From an uncultured Rhodospirillales bacterium (GTDB lineage: Bacteria; Pseudomonadota; Alphaproteobacteria; Acetobacterales; Acetobacteraceae), in assembly GCA_903844785.1 (NCBI GenBank), contig CAIMVB010000085.1, positions 1 through 12,837 of the forward strand: 12,837 nucleotides of DNA. Reading direction: 5' to 3'. The position numbers and the translations under genes are program-made. Positions 8,065 through 12,837 of this stretch are shown piece after piece; position 1 is the stretch's first letter, and each line of letters begins with the position of its first letter. A model generated the notes under the pieces. It ran no database searches. It saw only the letters and a list, made by a program, of their open reading frames with translations, and was not told where the DNA came from.

Positions 8065-8080
8065 TGGCACATAATTTGCT
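8065..8080 (+). promoter_or_regulatory. Sigma-54 (RpoN) -24/-12 promoter of the ABC operon
   Basis: The sequence TGGCAC-ATAAT-TTGCT is a near-perfect match to the RpoN consensus (YTGGCACGN4TTGCW). It has the required GG-N10-GC spacing and a pyrimidine before the TGG; only the G after CAC is missing. The predicted start is near 8090, about 6 bases before the GGGAGG ribosome site, giving a short leader. RpoN promoters need an enhancer-binding activator and often serve nitrogen-source genes. Confidence 0.78.
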
Positions 8081-8096
8081 CCCTTCCCTACCATCC

Positions 8097-8102
8097 GGGA
8101 GG
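8097..8102 (+). promoter_or_regulatory. Ribosome binding site of the ABC ATPase gene
   Basis: GGGAGG lies 8 bases before an in-frame CTG (8111) and 17 bases before the TTG at 8120. An in-frame TAA at 8105 rules out any earlier start. The spacing favours CTG, but TTG is the more usual start codon. Confidence 0.6.
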
Positions 8103-8119
8103 TTTAAACCCTGTCTGCT

Positions 8120-9196
8120 TTGTCAAAGTCTTCAAGCTCTCAGCAGCTTTTGTTGAATGGCGTCACGCATAGCTACGGCAATGCGCGTGCCGTTGATGAC
8201 GTAACGCTTGAGGTCAAAGCCGGCGAGCTGGTGGCTCTGCTCGGCCCTTCAGGCTGCGGCAAGACAACGTTGCTGCGCATTGTCGCAGGCTTCATTCGGC
8301 AATCCGCCGGCCAAGTCGTCATTGGTGACCGCGCCATAGATGATCTTCCGCCGAATATGCGAGAGGTCGGCATCGTCTTCCAGAATTATGCGCTTTTTCC
8401 GCATATGACAGTCGCCGAAAACATCGCTTACGGCTTGGTTGCCCGGGGTGTGAATAAGGCGGATCAGCGCGCGCGGGTTGCGGAAATGCTCGCCACGGTG
8501 CGCATGGAAGGCTTTGCGGATCGCAAGCCGCGGCAATTATCCGGCGGTCAGCAGCAGCGCATTGCGCTTGCGCGCGCTCTCGCGATCCAGCCGCGCATTT
8601 TATTGCTGGATGAACCCTTTGCCGCGCTGGATAAGAATTTGCGCCTTGATATGCAAATTGAAATCAAGCGCCTGCAGCAGCAATTCGGCCTCACCGCCAT
8701 TCTGGTGACCCATGATCAGGAAGAGGCAATGTCGATTGCTGATCGAATTGCCGTCATGAATCGTGGCAAGATTGAACAATTGGGCAGCCCAATCGCGATT
8801 TATGATGAACCAGCAACACCCTTTGTGAATAGCTTCATCGGTTCGTCCAATATTCTGGATGGCGTGGTGGAAGATGGCCGTATCAGGCTTTCCGTTGGCG
8901 CCACCCTGCCATGCAGCCTGCAGAACCTACCCCAAGGCAGGCCCGTGCAGGTTTCAATCAGGCCAGAACAATTGATGCTGGTGCGGGAAGCCGCACCGGA
9001 TCGCTTTCCGGTAACACTCACGCTCAGCCTGCCAATCGGCGGGCAGCTTATTCATGATGTGGCCGCCGCCGATGGCACCACAATCAAGGTTGCAACCGCG
9101 CGCCATCCCGGTGCGGTTTCAAGCCTTTCCGGCACTTGGCATTGCGCCCTGACGCCCGAGGCAAAGCCTTCTGTCTTTCCGCTCCCCCCTACCTGA
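8120..9196 (+). CDS. ABC transporter ATP-binding protein (polyamine/opine/iron importer type, PotA-like)
   Basis: This is the 358-residue ATPase of an importer in the spermidine/putrescine/iron (PotA/FbpC-like) group, acting on the inner face of the membrane. Counted from the TTG: Walker A GPSGCGKT at 42-49, Q-loop Gln88, signature LSGGQ at 140-144, Walker B ILLLDEP at 160-166, and switch His198. A C-terminal TOBE-type substrate-regulation domain follows from about residue 240. No ATG start exists: the frame opens after TAA at 8105 and offers CTG at 8111 or TTG at 8120. The CTG would add three residues. It is the first gene of a four-gene operon directly downstream of a strong sigma-54 promoter, and the next gene begins 17 bases after its stop. 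Substrate cannot be told from the ATPase; context suggests a nitrogenous cyclic amide or an amine. Confidence 0.93.
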   Translation: MSKSSSSQQLLLNGVTHSYGNARAVDDVTLEVKAGELVALLGPSGCGKTTLLRIVAGFIRQSAGQVVIGDRAIDDLPPNMREVGIVFQNYALFPHMTVAENIAYGLVARGVNKADQRARVAEMLATVRMEGFADRKPRQLSGGQQQRIALARALAIQPRILLLDEPFAALDKNLRLDMQIEIKRLQQQFGLTAILVTHDQEEAMSIADRIAVMNRGKIEQLGSPIAIYDEPATPFVNSFIGSSNILDGVVEDGRIRLSVGATLPCSLQNLPQGRPVQVSIRPEQLMLVREAAPDRFPVTLTLSLPIGGQLIHDVAAADGTTIKVATARHPGAVSSLSGTWHCALTPEAKPSVFPLPPT

Positions 9197-9201
9197 ACCG
9201 C

Positions 9202-9207
9202 AAGGAG
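9202..9207 (+). promoter_or_regulatory. Ribosome binding site deciding the start of the periplasmic binding protein
   Basis: AAGGAG lies 6 bases before the ATG at 9214. The open frame reaches back to 9136 inside the ATPase gene, but only the 9214 start gives a signal peptide at the N terminus. Confidence 0.8.
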
Positions 9208-9213
9208 ATTTCC

Positions 9214-10227
9214 ATGGCTTCCAGACGCCTCTTCCTCGCCGGCATGGCCGGCGCCTTGGCTGCACCAAGTATCGCGCGCGCTTCCGGTTCCATGACGGCC
9301 GCGATTTATCCCGGCACCTGGGATGAAGCCTATCGCGAAATCGTCGCGCCGTTGCTGCGCCAGCGCCATAATGTCGGCGTGTCCTTCGATCCGCTTTTCG
9401 CGGTTGATCAGGTGGCGAAGGTCCGTGCCGCACGCGGTGTTTCGCCTTTTGATTGCTTCGTGCTGGACCCTGGGCCGGCCGCAGCAGCGCGTCAGGCGGG
9501 TCTTTTTGAACCGATTGACCGGCGGCTTATTAGCAATGCCGCGAAGCTGCCCGATGGCATGCTGACCGCCGACGCCGCGACAGTGAACGTCCAGGTTGTG
9601 GGTATTTGCTACAATCCCAAGAAATTCCCCGAACCCCCGAAAAGCTGGACCGATCTTTTCCGCTCCCCCTATGTGGAACGCCTGGGCCTGACGGGCTTCC
9701 AGACCACCTTCGGCACAGTTTCCTTGATTGAAATGGCCAAGGCCTTCGGTGGTTCGGTGGATAACATCGAACCGATCTTCGCCAAGCTACGCGAAGCCCT
9801 GCCCAAGGTTGCTGCAGTTGCAACGCCCGCAGCCCTGCCTGGCCTGTTCCAGCAAGGCCAGATCGATATAATGTACACAAATACAAATAATGCTGCGACC
9901 TTGAAGGCGCGCGGCGTTGATATTGCCTTTATCGCACCAACCGAAGGCGCGATTACCTTTGCCACCACGCTGCACATCGTGAAGGGCGCCGAAAACAAGG
10001 CGAATGCGCATCGCTATATTGATGTCGCACTTTCCGCCGAAGCGCAAAGCAAGCTGCAATTATCGCCCTACAACATGATTCCAGTGAACAAGGATGTGCA
10101 GCTTACACCCAATCTCGACATCAAATCGCTCGATGAATTGTCGAAAATGGTCACGCATGATTGGAGTGTGATCAACCCACGGCGCGCAGCCTGGATTGAT
10201 CGCTTCAATCGCGAAATCACGAAGTAG
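9214..10227 (+). CDS. ABC transporter periplasmic substrate-binding protein (PotD/extracellular family 1-like)
   Basis: This is a 337-residue binding protein that delivers substrate to the two permeases downstream. The N terminus is a signal sequence with twin arginines (SRRLFLAG), an alanine/glycine-rich core and a likely cut after IARAS near residue 24, so Tat export is possible. The mature protein resembles the family 1/PotD-like group: YPGTWDEAYREIVAPLL near its start, a VVGICYNPKKF hinge segment, the KSWTDLF motif typical of polyamine and iron binders, and a late IVKGAENKANAHRYIDVALS segment typical of this fold. It does not belong to the Bug family, unlike the three binding proteins on the other strand. 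The stop is followed after 4 bases by the first permease. Ligand unknown. Confidence 0.9.
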   Translation: MASRRLFLAGMAGALAAPSIARASGSMTAAIYPGTWDEAYREIVAPLLRQRHNVGVSFDPLFAVDQVAKVRAARGVSPFDCFVLDPGPAAAARQAGLFEPIDRRLISNAAKLPDGMLTADAATVNVQVVGICYNPKKFPEPPKSWTDLFRSPYVERLGLTGFQTTFGTVSLIEMAKAFGGSVDNIEPIFAKLREALPKVAAVATPAALPGLFQQGQIDIMYTNTNNAATLKARGVDIAFIAPTEGAITFATTLHIVKGAENKANAHRYIDVALSAEAQSKLQLSPYNMIPVNKDVQLTPNLDIKSLDELSKMVTHDWSVINPRRAAWIDRFNREITK

Positions 10228-10231
10228 TATC

Positions 10232-11065
10232 ATGCGCACAGCAGCGGTGGATTGGCGCCTGGCCGCGCCTTTGGGTATTGTCTACCTCGCGTTATTCGCG
10301 GCACCGTTGCTGCTTCTACTTGGTATTTCCCTCCATTCCGATCAGGATTTGCAGCAATGGGGGGTAGATAACTGGGTTAAATTCTGGAGTGATGCCTTCT
10401 ATCGCGGGGTCGTTTGGGACACCTTACGCCTTGGCTTGGCTGCGGTTTTGGCGACCTCACTTTTCGCCTGGCCGCTGGCTGTATTTTTCTGTGCATCCAG
10501 TGCGCGCACCCAGAAGATCCTGCTTTTCATTATCCTTTTGCCACTTCTGACTTCAGTTGTGATCCGCACCTTCGCCTGGATTGTCATTCTGGCGCGGGAA
10601 GGGTTGATCAATCAGGCTGTTTTGGCACTTGGGCTCAGTGCAACGCCGCTCAGGCTACTGCAAACGGAAACTGGCCTGATCCTGGCGTTGATGCAAATTG
10701 AAATGCCGCTGATGCTATTGCCCTTGATCTCGGTTATGCGGGGCCTTGACCCGAATCTGCTGGATGCATCCCGCGCCTTGGGGGCTGGCCATTGGCGCAG
10801 CTTTTTTCGGGTTATTCTGCCGCTCAGCCTGCCTGGTTGGATTGCCGGCGCAACACTGGTCTTTGCTTCCGCATGCACGGCATTCATTTCTCAATCCGTG
10901 ATCGGTGGGGCGCGCCTTGTCTATTTGCCCTCCCTTATCTGGCAACAGGCTATGGTGGTTTATGATTGGCCATTCGCTGCGGTCTGTTCGGTGACGCTTC
11001 TATTCACCGTACTTGCCGGGGTAATGATGCTTAATTGGCTTGGGCGCTATGCGAGGACCGATTAA
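10232..11065 (+). CDS. ABC transporter permease 1 (PotB-like)
   Basis: This is a 277-residue inner-membrane permease with about six hydrophobic segments (near 11-33, 64-88, 95-121, 147-169, 202-226 and 247-270). Its EAA loop, DASRALGAGHWRSFFRVILP at about 178-197 followed by LSLPG, docks onto the ATPase. The frame could open at a TTG at 10196, inside the previous gene, but I take the ATG at 10232, 4 bases after the upstream stop, because it gives the normal short cytoplasmic N terminus. That ATG has no good ribosome site, only GAAG at about -8, so it probably depends on translational coupling with the binding-protein gene. It is immediately followed by the second permease (TAA then ATG). Confidence 0.9.
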   Translation: MRTAAVDWRLAAPLGIVYLALFAAPLLLLLGISLHSDQDLQQWGVDNWVKFWSDAFYRGVVWDTLRLGLAAVLATSLFAWPLAVFFCASSARTQKILLFIILLPLLTSVVIRTFAWIVILAREGLINQAVLALGLSATPLRLLQTETGLILALMQIEMPLMLLPLISVMRGLDPNLLDASRALGAGHWRSFFRVILPLSLPGWIAGATLVFASACTAFISQSVIGGARLVYLPSLIWQQAMVVYDWPFAAVCSVTLLFTVLAGVMMLNWLGRYARTD

Positions 11066-11887
11066 ATGAATCAGCGCAAGAGCTTTGCTGATCAAAGCTA
11101 TTCCTTCGTCTTCGGCGGGCTGACATTACTTGGCCTGCTGATCCTGATCGGCCCGGTATTCATTGTGTTGATCACAAGCTTTACAACATCCGCTTCACTG
11201 CGTTTTCCACCGCCAGAATTATCCCTGCGCTGGTATCAGGCGCTTTTTGATAGTGCACGATCAGCGCATATTCATCGTGCAGCGGGCAATTCACTTTGGG
11301 TCGCCAGTATGGCGACATTGGGCGCAAGCATCCTTTCGGTATTTGCCGCCCTTGCCATTGGGCGTTCACGAAAGCCAGCGGCGCGCGCCTTGGAAGCGGC
11401 CTTCCTTTCGCCTTTGATTCTGCCAAGCCTTGCCTATGGTCTTGCAACGCTCATGTTCTTTGCTTTGCTTGGTCTGCGGCCATCGCTCACACATCTGATT
11501 GGCGGTCATCTTGTTGTCATTGCGCCCTTCATTTTCCGAACAACGCTTGCCACGATCACGCAGTTAGACCCAGCCCTGATCGAAAGCTCTGCCAGCCTTG
11601 GCGCCGGGCGCTTCATGACCTTCCGGCGCATTACCCTGCCGCTGATCGCCCCTGGCATATTTGCCGGCGCCTTTCTGGCTTTTGTGGCTTCCATGGATAA
11701 CGTCCCGGTGTCGCTTTTCCTTTCAAATGCCAGAACGGATATGCTGCCCATCCGCATGTGGGGCATGATGGAAAGCACGCTGGATGTGCGCGTGGCCGCG
11801 GTTTCTGGCGTTCTCATTCTGGTCATTCTTGTGCTGATGTTTGTCATGGATCGCCTGACCGGGCTTACGCGGCGCATGAGTGGCTGA
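11066..11887 (+). CDS. ABC transporter permease 2 (PotC-like)
   Basis: This is a 273-residue second permease of the importer, with about six membrane segments. The EAA-loop motif, at about 170-197, reads ALIESSASLGAGRFMTFRRI and continues into TLPLIAPG. It is the usual heterodimer partner of the first permease in PotBC-type systems. The ATG directly abuts the TAA of the previous gene, with GAGGA about 8 bases upstream inside that gene, so the two are tightly coupled. It is the last gene of the operon; a terminator-like hairpin begins about 12 bases after its stop. Confidence 0.92.
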   Translation: MNQRKSFADQSYSFVFGGLTLLGLLILIGPVFIVLITSFTTSASLRFPPPELSLRWYQALFDSARSAHIHRAAGNSLWVASMATLGASILSVFAALAIGRSRKPAARALEAAFLSPLILPSLAYGLATLMFFALLGLRPSLTHLIGGHLVVIAPFIFRTTLATITQLDPALIESSASLGAGRFMTFRRITLPLIAPGIFAGAFLAFVASMDNVPVSLFLSNARTDMLPIRMWGMMESTLDVRVAAVSGVLILVILVLMFVMDRLTGLTRRMSG

Positions 11888-11899
11888 ACCAAGTATATC

Positions 11900-11934
11900 C
11901 GCCCCACAGGGCCCTTTGCCAAAGGGGCGTTTTC
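11900..11934 (+). terminator. Likely intrinsic terminator of the ABC operon
   Basis: CGCCCC (11900-11905) pairs with GGGGCG (11924-11929). An alternative tighter stem is CCCTTT (11912-11917) with AAAGGG (11921-11926) around a GCC loop. A short TTTT run follows at 11930-11933. The T tract is short, so termination may be incomplete and allow some read-through to the hydantoinase gene. Confidence 0.55.
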
Positions 11935-11987
11935 ATTCGGCGCAAGCCACATAATTTCGCATAAATGCCAGGGTATTCAGGCTTGGT

Positions 11988-12020
11988 TTGATGCGCCGCG
12001 CCTTGAATTATGCGCATCAA
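11988..12020. repeat. Perfect 9-bp inverted repeat TTGATGCGC-N15-GCGCATCAA
   Basis: Arms at 11988-11996 and 12012-12020 are exact inverted copies around a 15-base spacer, upstream of the dihydropyrimidinase-like gene. A weak -35-like TTGAAT lies in the spacer, so the pair would be well placed as a repressor or activator site. The regulator is unknown. Confidence 0.45.
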
Positions 12021-12031
12021 TGGCCTTTTAT
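12003..12031 (+). promoter_or_regulatory. Weak sigma-70-type promoter candidate for the dihydropyrimidinase gene
   Basis: TTGAAT (12003-12008) and TTTTAT (12026-12031) are 17 bases apart, each matching 4 of 6 consensus positions. Transcription would start near 12038, about 80 bases before the ATG at 12119. The match alone is not strong; its position between two dyads adds some support. Confidence 0.3.
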
Positions 12032-12048
12032 GATTTATCCAAAGCATC

Positions 12049-12071
12049 GGGCTTTATGGCAAATAACGCCC
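12049..12071. repeat. Interrupted palindrome GGGCtTTAT-N5-ATAAcGCCC
   Basis: Two 9-base arms match at 8 of 9 positions around a 5-base centre. The site lies just downstream of the predicted transcription start of the dihydropyrimidinase gene and 48-70 bases before its ATG. It could be an operator for a dimeric repressor or a leader-RNA hairpin; no T-run follows, so it is not a terminator. Confidence 0.4.
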
Positions 12072-12118
12072 ATAGAGCCGCGGCACTTTTCCGCTCATGT
12101 CACAGATAGGGGACGATC

Positions 12119-12837
12119 ATGGCTGAATTTGATCTGGTAATACGCGGCGGAGAAGTCGCGACCGGCTTCGGAACCACGCGCTGCGATATTGGCGTCAAGG
12201 ATGGCCGCATTGTCGCAATGGCCGAACGCCTCACTGATGGCACAAAGTTGGTGGATGCCGCCGGAACATTGGTGCTGCCAGGTGGCGTTGATAGCCACTG
12301 CCATATCGAAGAACCATCACCCTTTGGCGCGGTGCATGAAGATAGCTTCATTACCGCAAGCGCTTCTGCCTTTGTGGGTGGCACGACTTCCGTTGTGTGC
12401 TTCGTGCCACATTGGAAGGGGCATGGCATTTGGGATCGCTATCAGGATTATCGCCGGCGCGGCGCCACTGGCATGCTGGACCACGCCTTTCATCAGGTTA
12501 TCGCGGACCCGACCGATAGCGTGATTGAACAGGAAATACCGCGCGTTGTCGCGGAAGGTGTGCGCAGCCTTAAGGTTTTTCTGACCTATGAACCGCTCCA
12601 TCTTGGCGACCGTGAATATTTGAAGGTCTTGGTGGCTGCGCGCAAAAACGGCTGTCTGGTGACAGTCCATTGCGAGAATTATGACGCCATTGGCTGGCGG
12701 ACAGAGGAATTGCTGAAAGCAGGGCTCACTGCACCGAAATATCACGCCTGGTCGCGGCCTTCAGTTGTAGAACGTGAAGCGACCCATCGCGCCATCGCGC
12801 TAGCTGAATTGGTTGATCAACCCATTCAGATTTTCCA
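12119..12837 (+). CDS. Dihydropyrimidinase / D-hydantoinase-like amidohydrolase, 3' end outside the window
   Basis: This is the first 239 codons of a zinc-dependent cyclic-amide hydrolase; the family is about 460-490 residues, so roughly half is missing at the window edge. It opens the ring of dihydropyrimidines or 5-substituted hydantoins to N-carbamoyl products in the cytosol. Seen directly: the entry motif LPGGVDSHCHIEEP with metal ligands His60 and His62, the expected carbamylated lysine in SLKVFLTY (Lys152, with Tyr157 after it), and the next ligand His184 in VHCEN. These lie within two residues of the positions known for D-hydantoinase (58, 60, 150, 183). AGGGGA lies 5 bases before the ATG at 12119. 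It follows the ABC operon after 231 bases with two dyads between. Substrate specificity is unknown; the usual partner carbamoylase is not in view. Confidence 0.88.
   Translation, partial: MAEFDLVIRGGEVATGFGTTRCDIGVKDGRIVAMAERLTDGTKLVDAAGTLVLPGGVDSHCHIEEPSPFGAVHEDSFITASASAFVGGTTSVVCFVPHWKGHGIWDRYQDYRRRGATGMLDHAFHQVIADPTDSVIEQEIPRVVAEGVRSLKVFLTYEPLHLGDREYLKVLVAARKNGCLVTVHCENYDAIGWRTEELLKAGLTAPKYHAWSRPSVVEREATHRAIALAELVDQPIQIF

Noticed and set aside
7910..8068. A 10-base inverted repeat, GCCAGCCAAG at 7910-7919 and its complement at 8059-8068
   Set aside because: The right copy is part of the sigma-54 element and the arms are about 140 bases apart; most likely a by-product of two promoter-like sequences or chance.
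12082..12096. A sigma-54-like GGCAC...CGCTC upstream of the dihydropyrimidinase gene
   Set aside because: The GG and GC are 9 rather than 10 bases apart and the TTGC block is not kept; sigma-54 spacing is strict, so this is probably chance.

Overview
The window looks like part of a chromosome from a proteobacterium, most likely an alphaproteobacterium of the Acetobacteraceae/Rhodospirillales type. The reasons are moderately high GC with GC-rich third codon positions, several solitary Bug/TctC-type periplasmic binding proteins, and typical Shine-Dalgarno starts. The assignment is by impression only, because no rRNA or marker gene is present. No insertion sequence, tRNA, CRISPR array or phage gene was seen.

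Layout. Positions 88-7836 form a block of six genes, all on the minus strand. In transcription order they are a Bug/TctC binding protein (7836 down to 6847), a cyclase-family metal-dependent amide hydrolase (6744-6070), a second Bug protein (5920-4958), a third Bug protein (4830-3838), and the two subunits of an ATP-dependent hydantoinase/oxoprolinase, HyuA (3788-1713) and HyuB (1716-88, overlapping HyuA by ATGA). Diverging from it across a 283-base intergenic region is a plus-strand operon for an ABC importer of the polyamine/opine type: ATPase (8120-9196), periplasmic binding protein (9214-10227), and two permeases (10232-11065 and 11066-11887). A likely terminator follows. After a 231-base gap rich in dyad symmetry comes a zinc-type dihydropyrimidinase/D-hydantoinase (from 12119), which runs off the right edge.

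How it fits together (inference). Three unrelated families that open or cleave cyclic amides sit together: ATP-dependent HyuAB, a cyclase/isatin-hydrolase-like enzyme, and a dihydropyrimidinase-like amidohydrolase. They lie with one complete ABC importer and three orphan binding proteins. This looks like a locus for acquiring and degrading hydantoin-, pyrimidine- or lactam-like nitrogen compounds. The divergent intergenic region supports a nitrogen role. It has a textbook sigma-54 promoter (TGGCAC-N5-TTGCT, 8065-8080) just upstream of the ABC operon. About 100 bases further upstream is a TGCA-N9-TGCA dyad (7977-7995) with the geometry of an NtrC site.

The most notable findings are this sigma-54/NtrC-like arrangement, the odd start of the ATPase gene (a TTG far from the ribosome binding site, or a well-spaced CTG), the co-location of two mechanistically different hydantoinases, and two clear dyads in front of the dihydropyrimidinase gene.
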